This document shows, piece by piece, positions 37,301-45,665 of a stretch of 64,000 nt of DNA. Each line of letters opens with the position of its first letter. The stretch's first letter is position 1. Position numbers and translations under genes: made by a program. The stretch covers positions 9,225,079-9,289,078 of the forward strand of contig NC_031770.1 of the NCBI RefSeq assembly GCF_001522545.3, read 5' to 3'. The notes below the pieces were generated by a model that saw only the letters and a list, made by a program, of their open reading frames with translations, made no database searches and had not been told where the DNA came from. Origin of the DNA: Parus major. Lineage: Eukaryota > Chordata > Aves > Passeriformes > Paridae.

Positions 37301-39348
37301 TCATGCTTTTTAAGTGTGAGATATCAGAAATAACTCTAAAATAAGATGTCTGTTGTCACATAGGAAAAAATATTATCAAAATAGTGGTTTGACGATATAG
37401 AACTACTTGGTATCTCCACTTGTAGTTGAAACTCAAAAGTTTTTCTGAATGGAATTTTTGTCCAGCTTAGTTATCCCAATCCTTGTTCAATTATCCCAAA
37501 TCAATCTAAACATTTTGAGTTGACTGATTTAACAATTACTTCTGACACTTTGCTCTCCCACCCAAGGAGCTCTATGGCTTCCAGACACACATTGGTCTGC
37601 CCAGAGGCTGAGCACAACCCAAAACTGCAAAAGCTGAAGTGACACAGGCCCCTCCTCTTGCACCATCAAGGCACCTTCCACTCTCCTGGTTATTTATATC
37701 CTGGTACATCAGGGAGGGAAAAAATGTATCGATGCAAGACGTCTCCAGAATTAAGAGCAGGCACAGATACCCTAGGTTGTAAAGAAATCTGTGTGCAGCT
37801 TGGGAAATCTGATTGGAAAAAGCACTTTTACCCCCTGTGTCACACCTGAGACCAGGCAGGGTTCAACACTGCTGTCACTACCAATACACTAAACATTTTA
37901 CAACTCAGTGATTATTGCCATATAAAGGACCACACCAATGGGTGAAGCTCTGATTTTTTATTTTTTTTTTTTTAAATCTGGGCCTCACAATAGAACATTA
38001 AAGAAAAAAGAACAACAAAAAAACTCTAACAAAAAACAAACCATAACGAAGCTTCCATATCCCTCTGTAACAAGTAAATTCTACTGACTGAGACAGCTAT
38101 CTTTCCTTCTTTCCTTTTTCTAAATGATAGTGCAAAAAGTGCCAAAGGCTCTGAACCCTAGCCCTATTAAAAATATTTTTTGCAATATGAAGGTTAACAA
38201 AGACATCAAAACTGTCAAATCCCTGAACTTCCAAATATGATGTTCTTCTTCCTGAACCATTCTAACAATTTCAGATGCTAATCGAAAAACCCTCTAAGTT
38301 AGGATGCTGAATCTCTAGTAACAGCATCTTTTGTCTCAGCTATTCTTTCCTAGGCTCATTAAAAAAGAAAAAAAAAAAACCTCTTTATTGCAAGTATATA
38401 AAATACACTCCCATATAAAATGAAACCTTGCTTTGTTTTGCCATTTAAGAGATTTTAATGTACCACCAATTAAGGTAACTGTCCAAATAATATTGCTTTA
38501 CTAGGGGAAACCCTAGATTGCTAAAAAAATTACCAAGGGGAAATATCCACTGATAGCATCTGATCTCTTTCTGCTTTAAAATGGTATCTTTTTCACTTCC
38601 TGCCAAGGTGCCTCACAGCCTGACAAAAGGATAGATTTCCAGCGGGTGCCTGCAGAGGTGCGTGGAAAAGATGGGGAGAAAACCTTTCCTTAAGAAAATG
38701 CCAATTTGGAGGTACGTGGCAGATCAGAGAGGTATTAAGGAAAGGATGATGCTCTATTTTGAACAGCAGCTGCCCAAAAAAAAATTTAAATCAAACAAAA
38801 CCCCAACAACAAAACCCCCCAACATTTTCCTAAACTAATAATGCTGCAGACACAGGACACATCCTGATTGCTCAACGCATAAATTCAAAATTCATTCAGA
38901 ATTTTTAAAAATCGCTATTTTTGTCTAAACGCTCGTTGCTACTGCGAGACTCGCTCAGGTCACGTAGAGAAATCGGGATCTCGACGGTAAAATCAGAACG
39001 CCGAGGGGGTGGGGGCGGGCACAGCAGCCCCAGCCCCGCAGACCCCCGGCGGTGCCCCCGGCTCGGGAACACGGGGACACCGGGCCGAGGGCCGCCAGCC
39101 GCCCCCGCCCATTCATTCCGCGGGCCCGCGCGAGCGCCGGGATGGCGGCCGGGCCCGGTGGCGGCAGCAGGGCCGGGCGGGCGCGGCCCGCGGGCGGTGC
39201 CGGCAGGAAGCCGGGCCGGCTCCGGGGGGAGTCGCCCGGCTTCCCCTTCCCCTCCGCCCCGGCAGCAGGGCGGGTCCCGGCGCCGCCCGCAGAGACTTAC
39301 CCCGGTGCCGTTGTCGCACACCACCACCTTCCTGCCCAGCGTGTCCAT
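19226..39348 (-). CDS. ACTR2: ACTR2: actin-related protein 2 (Arp2), nine coding exons
   Basis: Arp2 is the ATP-binding actin-like subunit of the Arp2/3 complex. With Arp3 it forms the template for the new filament when the complex is activated by WASP-family proteins in lamellipodia, endocytic sites and other branched networks. The coding exons (high to low coordinate) are 39301-39348, 33590-33700, 28427-28642, 24826-24898, 22829-22965, 21898-22047, 21063-21208, 20542-20674 and 19226-19396. They join in frame to 394 residues, the usual length, with no stop or frameshift and GT/AG at every junction. Actin-fold landmarks are phosphate-1 DNGTG (12-16), phosphate-2 DSGDGVTH (158-165), GGSTMYPG (305-312), T237/T238, which are known Arp2 phosphosites, and the C-terminus KLGVTVR. 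The protein is near-identical to vertebrate Arp2 as I remember it. Visible differences from human are T3/L4 for S/Q, A in RSTAKVG, and K in NIDTKNCK. The start is fixed by a purine at -3 and G at +4, and by the exact family N-terminus. Confidence 0.98.
19397..20541 (-). other. ACTR2: ACTR2 intron 8
   Basis: 1145 bases, donor gtgggt and acceptor ctcag. AT-rich, with no feature I can support inside. Confidence 0.9.
20542..20674 (-). CDS. ACTR2: ACTR2 coding exon 8 (residues 294-338)
   Basis: Completes Arg294 and encodes [18 protein letters not shown], which includes an adenine-site loop, then [13 protein letters not shown] and KGDVEKLS. The acceptor is ttgggtcag and the donor gtgggt, slightly weaker than the other donors in this gene. 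Confidence 0.98.
20675..21062 (-). other. ACTR2: ACTR2 intron 7
   Basis: 388 bases, the shortest intron of the gene. Donor gtaaga, acceptor gtcag. Nothing else seen. Confidence 0.92.
21063..21208 (-). CDS. ACTR2: ACTR2 coding exon 7 (residues 246-293 and two bases of 294)
   Basis: Encodes [20 protein letters not shown] through AADIDT and ends with AG of the Arg294 codon. The acceptor is ttcttccctag and the donor gtaagag. Confidence 0.98.
21209..21897 (-). other. ACTR2: ACTR2 intron 6
   Basis: 689 bases, donor gtgagt and acceptor cctag. Nothing else seen. Confidence 0.92.
21898..22047 (-). CDS. ACTR2: ACTR2 coding exon 6 (residues 196-245)
   Basis: 50 codons beginning [20 protein letters not shown] and ending [11 protein letters not shown]. 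They include T237/T238, phosphosites that influence Arp2/3 activation in other animals. The acceptor is gctccctccag and the donor gtgagtg. It is phase 0 at both ends. Confidence 0.98.
22048..22828 (-). other. ACTR2: ACTR2 intron 5
   Basis: 781 bases, donor gtaagc and acceptor tccag. Nothing else seen. Confidence 0.92.
22829..22965 (-). CDS. ACTR2: ACTR2 coding exon 5 (residues 150-195)
   Basis: Completes Gly150 and encodes [15 protein letters not shown] (phosphate-2 loop), then [20 protein letters not shown], ending RYLIK. The acceptor is attcttttag and the donor gtaagc. The exon ends in phase 0. Confidence 0.98.
22966..24825 (-). other. ACTR2: ACTR2 intron 4
   Basis: 1860 bases, AT-rich, with short A-runs near 24.03-24.07 kb. 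No repeat family or RNA gene recognised. Confidence 0.9.
24826..24898 (-). CDS. ACTR2: ACTR2 coding exon 4 (residues 126-149 and first base of 150)
   Basis: Encodes [18 protein letters not shown] through TLYAQ and ends one base into the Gly150 codon. The acceptor is cttacag and the donor gtaggc. At 73 nt it is too short to show as a stand-alone frame. It is identified by exact fit between exons 3 and 5. Confidence 0.97.
24899..28426 (-). other. ACTR2: ACTR2 intron 3
   Basis: 3528 bases. Contains a short alternating AT tract at 27724-27743 and otherwise unremarkable AT-rich sequence. Confidence 0.9.
27724..27743. repeat. Short (AT)n microsatellite
   Basis: Uninterrupted AT dinucleotides followed by ACACAC, inside ACTR2 intron 3. 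Confidence 0.85.
28427..28642 (-). CDS. ACTR2: ACTR2 coding exon 3 (residues 54-125)
   Basis: 72 codons from [17 protein letters not shown] to [10 protein letters not shown], the longest coding exon, with phase 0 at both ends. The acceptor is ttttacag and the donor gtatgt. It covers the end of subdomain 2 and part of subdomain 1, including the conserved LLTEPPMNP strand. Confidence 0.98.
29588..29643. repeat. A-rich/GAAA low-complexity tract
   Basis: Runs of A broken by single G, in GAAA and AAAGAAA pattern. In the ACTR2 sense this is a long polypyrimidine tract. It lies about 950 bases upstream of the exon 3 acceptor and 1.1 kb downstream of the microexon. Confidence 0.9.
30718..30732 (-). 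CDS. ACTR2: ACTR2 optional 15-nt microexon (NNKMM)
   Basis: Minus-strand sequence reads tag, then AATAACAAAATGATG, then gtaagtg. The donor is close to consensus, and the acceptor follows about 45 bases of pyrimidine-rich sequence. The exon is a multiple of three and lies between two phase-0 junctions, so it adds Asn-Asn-Lys-Met-Met after residue 53. I recall that human ACTR2 has a 399-residue isoform with a similar five-residue Asn/Lys/Met insert at this junction. The call therefore combines sequence signals with that memory. Inclusion in this species is unproven. Confidence 0.8.
33590..33700 (-). CDS. ACTR2: ACTR2 coding exon 2 (residues 17-53)
   Basis: 37 codons beginning [14 protein letters not shown] and ending KVGNIEIK, covering the start of subdomain 2. 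The acceptor is ttccttttcag and the donor gtaaat. It is phase 0 at both ends, so the optional 15-nt exon downstream can be inserted without a frameshift. Confidence 0.97.
34740..34960 (-). mobile_element. Decayed CR1 LINE 3'-end fragment
   Basis: Plus-strand wording such as catgggatccttcaggctgg, catccaacactgggctca, gagcaggttgctcagggctt and ggcagcctccaagaacagg follows the order of the reverse complement of avian CR1 3' ends as I remember them. The element is therefore on the minus strand, in the same orientation as ACTR2. It is heavily diverged and 5'-truncated, as most bird CR1 copies are. Edges are approximate. Confidence 0.72.
37963..37975. repeat. Poly-T tract
   Basis: Run of T in intron 1 with one interruption just before it. 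On the ACTR2 strand it is an A-run. No flanking retroposon recognised. Confidence 0.6.
38775..38824. repeat. A/C-rich low-complexity tract
   Basis: A9 followed by A-runs separated by C2 to C6. The composition resembles the tracts at 9.19 kb and 15.3 kb. These may share an origin as decayed poly(A), though this is inference. Confidence 0.7.
39301..39348 (-). CDS. ACTR2: ACTR2 coding exon 1 (residues 1-16)
   Basis: Encodes [16 protein letters not shown], including the phosphate-1 nucleotide-binding loop. The donor gtaagt follows directly at 39300. The exon ends in phase 0. The ATG context is gcagcgATGG. Residues 3-4 are TL where I recall SQ in human and chicken Arp2. Confidence 0.97.
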
Positions 39349-39457
39349 CGCTGCGACACCGACACGGCTCCGCACCGGGACCGACACCGACCGCGACACC
39401 GGCACCGCCCCGACCTCCGCCGGGCCCCCCGAGCGCGCCGCCCGCCGCGCGCGCACG

Positions 39458-39464
39458 CCGGAAG
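39458..39464 (+). promoter_or_regulatory. ETS-type motif CCGGAAG
   Basis: Classic GABPA/ELK-type core about 110 bases upstream of the ACTR2 ATG. Such sites are frequent in CpG-island promoters of housekeeping genes. Confidence 0.5.
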
Positions 39465-39499
39465 CCGTCAGCGCGCGCCGCCGCCCCGCCCGCCTCCGG

Positions 39500-39508
39500 C
39501 CCCGCCCC
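39500..39508 (-). promoter_or_regulatory. Sp1-type GC box GGGGCGGGG
   Basis: Exact GC box on the ACTR2 strand. A second, GGGCGGGG, lies at 39484-39491. Confidence 0.5.
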
Positions 39509-39779
39509 CGTTGCCATGGCGGCGGCGGCGGCGCCGGGACGGGGGCGGCACAGCGGCCTCGAAACCGAGGCCTCGAGGCGCCCCAAGCCTCTGGGAGTCA
39601 CCCCAACTTGCCAGGTCGGCTCTTTGTGTTCGTCTCCTACCGATGCCGAGGCGGGGATGGGTCACCTGAGGGGCCGCTCGCCTTCCCCCCTCACGCCGTT
39701 CTCTCCCCGCGGGGGTCTGTCTGCTCTCTCTCCTCAAACTCAGCGAAATCAGGCATCTCTTAAAAGCTTCTATTTGCCG

Positions 39780-40490
39780 TGGATGTTGTGTTATTCCATA
39801 GCTCGACATCCCGGAAGAACTGCTCCTCCCAGGAAGCCTTGCCCAGGTCTGCCTGGCGAGCAGTTTGCATTTGTGTGATGGTTCTGAATAAAGGAAAAGA
39901 TCAGTGTGATCTCCTGGCTCCTCTCTGGCAGCCCAGTATTTGTGAAGGGTAAGTATGACCTCCTGCATTGTCTCTGGCAGCCCAATATGTTTATTATATT
40001 GCCTCAAATTCCACTGATTTCCACCGGCCGTCAGGAGCAAACCCCAGGTGTTTCCCTCCGTGCCATGAGCTCTGCCGGTCCACTACCAGCAGCCTGTAAC
40101 AATTACAGGTTACAACATTAGGTATCGCACAATACAGCCACGAGAGGGGTTGTATAGTTAAGAGAGTTACGTTTTGTGTGGAAAAGCATGCTGTGAAAGG
40201 CCAGTGTCCACAACGGAGATGGGGGAATCCTGCAAAAATCAACTTGATTCGAATAAAGGGAGAGAGCCCACTGGGCTGTACACCTGTGGGGTTTCTCTTG
40301 ACTTTTTGGAGGACACATGTGGCCCTCATCCTTTCCCTAGGTGCAGCCTTCCCAAACCATCTACTACATATTCCCTCTTGAACATGTATGCCCCCCTCAT
40401 CATGCATTACATGACCATTAAAATTAACCATTAGCCGACCCTGGGCAGAGAAGTTAATACTCATAAGTCTATTAGGTCTGTTCATTTTCC
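39780..40490. other. Unresolved, possibly repeat-derived stretch flanking the CpG island
   Basis: This segment differs from its surroundings. It has moderate CpG, an imperfect tandem duplication of period about 49 bases (39908 onward and 39957 onward), an AATAAA on the plus strand near 39888, and a frame of 163 codons on the minus strand without recognisable domains. An old LTR is one possibility, but I could not identify paired TG/CA ends or target duplications. It could equally be the first exon and intron of a divergent transcript. Confidence 0.3.
39908..39995. repeat. Imperfect ~49-bp tandem duplication
   Basis: The core tctctggcagccca occurs in both copies, 49 bases apart. Over the first 35 aligned bases about 27 agree by eye. 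The first copy runs straight into a consensus-like splice donor on the plus strand at 39949. Confidence 0.7.
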
Positions 40491-43400
40491 CACAAAGTTC
40501 AGAAGTTCAGGCTGTGCTTTGCTCTTCAGCAAACTTGCACAGCTTGATGTTGGTAAAGACCCCCACACCCATTCTTCCAGAACCTGGCAGATCCTTTCAG
40601 ATTGAGTCATTTGTAAAGATTTTAAACCCATTTCTCCTGTCACATATGGAAAGATGTTTATGCTTATGATTTTTTTCTGCCTTTAATTTTACAGAATAGT
40701 GATAACAATCAGAATTTTTAAAAATACCAGAATATAGGCCATAATATTTGACTTTTTAAAACTTTAATCACATTCAAATATTGAGAATGAGGAAACAGGG
40801 TTGTCATACCTAGTAGGACAAAGAGGCTATGGAAACAAACACAGGCTAATCCAGTGGCATGCAGCTGCAATGGAAAGACATCCTGGTCACTCTGTACAGC
40901 TTTACCTGGCTACAGACTGCTTTCTAATATACATATTATTAATGATCTTATTTTAATCTGCTTTTCAGAGCATGGCATGGTTTACATTGCTGGTTGAAGC
41001 CAGATGTGTAAAGCAATTGCCTTAAAAGTCTTTGTCCAGAAAAATAATTAATCTCTATGTTTTAAATCCCTCAGGTTGTTGAACCTGGAATAGAGAGCTT
41101 GTTTCCTATTCTGCTGTTGGACTTGCTGGTTAATTCTGGACACAGCACTTAACCAGCCTTAGTCCCACAAAGCTGAATATGGTACCATTCCACCTCACAC
41201 TAATGCTCATGGATAAAGCATCTGCAATCTCTGAGTGAGAAATGTTTCATTTTGGGCTCAAATTATTTGTCAGAAAGAATGATGCTTTAGCTCTGCCTCC
41301 TCATGTACAGTGGTGGCAACATTTACCCTGCCCCTAGGAAAACTATATTTTAATATGGCAGAGATGAAGTAAAAAAGGAGCAAACTTTCTTCACTAACTT
41401 TTCTGAGGTTAGATAGTCACTAGATCCTTAAATAGGTTATATATAAATGCAACTCCTTTTTAATAATGTTTTGTATCTTTTATCAGATGAGCCTTTTCCT
41501 GCCAGGAATTTAGGCTATCAGTTGAAGAAAATGCCATATGACAAAGGGTTAGTTTGATAATTGCCATCAGAATTTACAGTGTAATAAGGGTTTCTCAAGA
41601 AATAGGGATACTGAAGTCTGGCAAATATAAATGATTAATTTGCTGTTTATAGCCCAGCATAGAGATTTCATATCAAAGGGATACAGGTTCTGTACCAGAA
41701 GTACCAGAACTTACATCCTGCATGGCATAGCCAATAAATTCACCACTGTTCTTACTACCAATTGTTGTTGCTGTTAGCTGCTGGATAGCCGTAAAAGATT
41801 TTTGTATTTTATTAAATTTCATGTACAGTGCAGGAGAGGAAATACAATGTGCTTTGAACAGACATCTCTTAAAACTTATTTTACTGATTTAGCTGAACTG
41901 AAATATTACTTCTTGTTTTTATTAAAGATTAAAAAAAAAAAGCAGTGTCTGGAAGAAAAGCCTTGGAGAGAACTATCCACATTTTCCTAACAGGAGAAGG
42001 TGTTGTGATTTGCTGTGACTTTTGAGAGTGACCAAGACATCGTGATAGAAGAGAATAAAATCTTCTCATAAAATATTAGAATTATTATATTAATTTAATA
42101 AATTTAATGATAATTTACTTTAATATTAATATAAGTTATATTAATATAAATTATAATTTAATAAATATTTGTTATATTAAAATAATCAAATGATGATTAA
42201 GCAGAGTGCTGGAGCTTATCAGAGAAAGTACTACCTCTCTCTTATACTGAGTTTGATAGACTTTTATGAACTTGCCAATTAAGTGCTCTGTGTTTATCCT
42301 AATGTGCAGACATACAAAGAGAGGCAGGAAATACTCAGAATTAAAAGGGAAAATGAGTTATTGCAACAGCTGTCCTATAGCTCTGCTCAGTGTAGAAGAG
42401 GAAGGAGGGTCTAGTGATATCTTGCTTGCAGCAAAGCAAACAGTGTGTTCCTTAGTCCCACCTCCACTCCCCACAGAGCCCTCTCTCCCCGTGTAGGTGT
42501 ATGGAATTTGGACCTGCAAACTCTGGCTGGCTGGAGAAACTGAGGTCTGTTCATTCCTACGCTGATGAAGCAGGTTCCAATGTTGTATTGGCAGGGCAGG
42601 AGAAAGACATTCTACCTGAAAACTAGCATTAATCTTTTCAATAATCTTACTGAGGCATTTTATCTTTGTCTTGGATTTATTTCATTACTTTACCAAAACT
42701 AGAAGACTATAAATATTCACAGAAAGCATTCCCTAACTAAACATTGATAATTTTCTGGATTTATCAAACTGTGGATGTAGTAAGATGAAAACAGTCTGGA
42801 TACTTCTGAATAGATCATGGTTTAAAGGGCAGCTAAGCCCTCAGCAGACACACCTTCAACATTGTGTGACTACCTCATTAGCATTAAGGGACTCTGACCT
42901 TCACCAGATCCTGAATATATCACTTTCCTGGTTATCAAAGCCAACCATGCTCAGGTGCCAGAGGCAGTGTGGCCATGGGGGCCAAAGCAGGACAATTTTC
43001 CTGCTAAGAAAAGACAGCTTGCTTGTCAAACTGCCCCAGACTGAGAGCTGAACAGGCCTGGACTTCTGTGAAGGACAAAAGGGTCTGGATTCTCCTCCCT
43101 ATAAGCACCACCCATTCTGAGTCATCTGAGCTGGAAGTACTGGCATAATTGCAAAACATCTTCATACAGATGGTGTGATCCAATGTAGGTTACATGAGGA
43201 TTCTTGAGTGAGATATTTGGATGTAATTAAAATACTATGAGGAGAGGTTTTTATTGTTGGGTATTTTTCAGAAACATTTCTTCACAGGGCGGAGAAAACG
43301 TTTTCCGTTTTTAGTGTCACAGGGGTACAGAGTATGAACTTTTATTTTTGTTGGCTCATTTCCAGATAAACAAAAGAACACATTGTAAAGGTCACTTTGT

Positions 43401-44409
43401 GTTTTAAATTCAACAAAAATTCCATTTCACGTAGTATCTCTAGCATATGTCACATCTGCCATTCAAGACTTTTAAAACTCGACTTCAAAGTTATCTTACA
43501 GAGTTCAGGCACTGCAAATCATCATGAATTTTGACCACTGTAGATATGATGATGCTTTGTCACAAAAGTCCACATCCTTGCAGGGCATATACCTGTGCTG
43601 ATTTCACTAAAATTTAGAGGCCACGAATAGTTTTGTGGTAAAGAAAATCTGCCTTTATAGCTTTGCTTCTTATTTGAAACAGTTTAATTTCTGAGGCCTT
43701 AGGATGAAGCAGTGAAATGTGCAGATGAGAAGTACTGGACACATAGGAAACCCCTGGATGCTCTCTCTGGACCCTGTTCTCCATTGCCCTAAATATTTTG
43801 TAATGTGCAGTGGATGCAAGGTATTAATAAATCTGAATTCTCCACTTACGTCACCGGTAACATTTTGAGTCCATTTTCCAGAGATATAAATGGTACTCAA
43901 TGGAATTTCAGAGTTTCAGAAACCTGATTTCCAGATATTTCGAGTTCTTTTTATACCAGCTGAAGTGAATTAAACCATTTTCTGAAAATTGGGTTCCAGA
44001 TATTAAAGTCTGGCAGGCAAAGCTGGGTTATCCAAAATTAGATGCCAATTCTGAAAAGATAATTGTAAGTGATGATCTCATAGGGAAGTCTGAGACAGAG
44101 TTAAGACTAGAATCTAAATCATCTGACGCCCAGTCCTGTGCATTAACCACAACAATGATTTTTTAATACTGTGAGCTTGAATACTGACTTGTTAAAAGAA
44201 TAAAAGTTTTCAAAACTCATCCACAGCACATGCAAAATAGTTTTTTGATGTAATTTGCTGAATTCTGGTAGCTGAAGTCAATTTGCATCTCAAATTTTCA
44301 AAGAAAGTGGTTTCAAATAAATTCATTCTTTAGTGTGGTGAAGTTTAGCCCCATGCAGGTAAATACTACTTTTAATTAATTGATCAGTGGATTTTTTTTT
44401 CTGTTCTTT
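40491..44409. other. Intergenic, upstream of ACTR2
   Basis: AT-rich sequence with no supported coding exon. Contains a strongly AT-rich block at 42066-42199. Open frames are at most 88 codons and unremarkable. Confidence 0.6.
42066..42199. repeat. AT-rich low-complexity block
   Basis: Nearly pure A/T with repeated TTAATATAA and ATTTAATAA words and local self-complementarity. Confidence 0.85.
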
Positions 44410-44410
44410 T

Positions 44411-44473
44411 GTATATATACTATATATAGTATATATACTATATATATATATATATACTGTATGTGTATATATA
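44411..44473. repeat. TA-rich microsatellite with palindromic segments
   Basis: Alternating TATATA with ACTATATATAGTATATATACT, which is self-complementary. It lies about 115 bases before a CR1-like fragment. Confidence 0.9.
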
Positions 44474-44589
44474 CCTGTTTTCTGCGCTTCTAAAATCAGT
44501 TCTTACCAAATACTTCTACATGAGATTAACTGTGGTTGCTGTAATATACTGTATGTATTAGAAGATAGAAAGCAGTGAGGTTTTCCATT

Positions 44590-44885
44590 TTTCCTATGAA
44601 GGCAGGCTGGGTGAGCTGGGGTTGTTCAGTCTGGAGAAGAGAAGGTTCTGGGGAGACTTTATTTTGGCTTTTCAATACTAGAAGGGGGCTTTATATGAAA
44701 AGTGGCAGAAGACTTTTTCCCAAGGGCTACAGTGACACAACAAGGGTAAATGGTTTTAAACAGAGATGGCAGGTTTAGATTGGATTTTAAAAAGACATTT
44801 TTTTATGACAAAGGTGATTAGAAACTGGCACAGGCTGTCCAGAGAAGCTGTGGATGCTCCATCTCTGTGAGTGGTAAGGGTTTGG
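44590..44885 (+). mobile_element. Decayed CR1 LINE 3'-end fragment
   Basis: Plus-strand blocks run in the order of avian CR1 tails: gagctggggttgttcagtct ggagaagagaaggttctggg gagactt, then a run matching the usual aaggggggctacaggaaag segment, caagggtaaatggttttaaa, the lagatttagattggat segment, and gtccagagaagctgtggatg ctccatctctg. It has no coding capacity for reverse transcriptase, and the far 3' end appears lost. Edges are approximate. This copy is clearer than the one in intron 1. Confidence 0.9.
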
Positions 44886-45635
44886 CTAAATGAGAGAGAC
44901 ATTTCAGAATGAAGTGCAAGGTCCTTCATGAAGTAGTTTTTTCAGAAGGCATACAAATTATCAATATGTGTTATTGCTGGGAGTTTGGATTGCACCTTTC
45001 ACTTTTTCACTCTTTCTTTGGTATTTAAAAATACTAAAATAATTGGTACTTTTAAAGCCTTTTTTTTTTTTAACCAAGTCCAAGAACTTAGTGAGATTGG
45101 GAAGGGAAATGAGGAAATACCTCAAATATGTGGATGCACCACTAGCTTAAAATAAGGAAAATGTCTCTTCTCTTGTCACACTCAATATCACAAACTTTCA
45201 ACTAGAAACTTTGTGGAGATTATTTGCACCAAATTTCAAATTGAATAAGACAAACAAAAAGGAAAGGAAATACAGCGTTCTTTGGGGTTTTGTTTGGTTT
45301 GTTTTCTTTTGTATTTTGCAGGTGAACATAGTATGTACTTAAAACTTTTGTGTAAGAATTTTTATGCTTCTTGATTAGGGAGATATTGATGTCTCAGACT
45401 AGATAGTAGCAGAGGAATGTGAATTTACTTGGATTCCAGCAGCCAGGCTCCTGAAGAAAAAGTCTCAGATGCAAATAACAGTCTGTGAGGTCACCACCTA
45501 ATTGATTAGAAGCCAAGAACTGTCAGACATCTGGAGTTTGCAAAGCAAAAGACTGGCCTCTAATTTCTCAACTTTGGCAGTTTCAATGCCACTTGTGCCT
45601 TAAATTAGTATTAATACTTGGGGAAAAAATGCAGC

Positions 45636-45665
45636 CTTTCTCTCTTTAATCTTTCTCTCTTTAAT
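45636..45665. repeat. 15-bp perfect tandem duplication
   Basis: The unit ctttctctctttaat is repeated twice exactly with no spacer. Confidence 0.95.

Larger units (their letters stand above)
33701..39300 (-). other. ACTR2: ACTR2 intron 1
   Basis: 5600 bases, the longest intron. It contains a decayed CR1-like fragment near 34.74-34.96 kb, T- and A-runs near 37.96 and 38.37 kb, an A/C-rich tract near 38.78-38.82 kb, and the inner side of the CpG island from about 38.93 kb. Confidence 0.9.
39349..39530 (-). promoter_or_regulatory. ACTR2: ACTR2 5' UTR and core promoter region
   Basis: Region upstream of the start codon, with no TATA box and GC-box architecture. Two Sp1-type GC boxes lie at 39484-39491 and 39500-39508, and one ETS-type site (CCGGAAG, plus strand) at 39458-39464. 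The transcription start cannot be read from sequence but is likely within the first 100 to 150 bases upstream of the ATG. Confidence 0.7.
38930..39770. promoter_or_regulatory. ACTR2: CpG island covering the ACTR2 promoter, exon 1 and start of intron 1
   Basis: The sequence changes from AT-rich flanks to dense CpG with very high GC, strongest at about 39000-39570. This is typical of a ubiquitously expressed vertebrate gene. The island extends well beyond exon 1 on both sides, so it may also support divergent transcription toward higher coordinates. Confidence 0.93.

Noticed and set aside
38905..40040. Long open frames on both strands across the CpG island (up to 289 codons)
   Set aside because: GC-rich DNA lacks stop codons. 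The products are Pro/Arg/Ala-rich with no domains, and the minus-strand frame reads through the ACTR2 exon 1 donor. Only the later plus-strand start at 39516 was kept, as a low-confidence finding.
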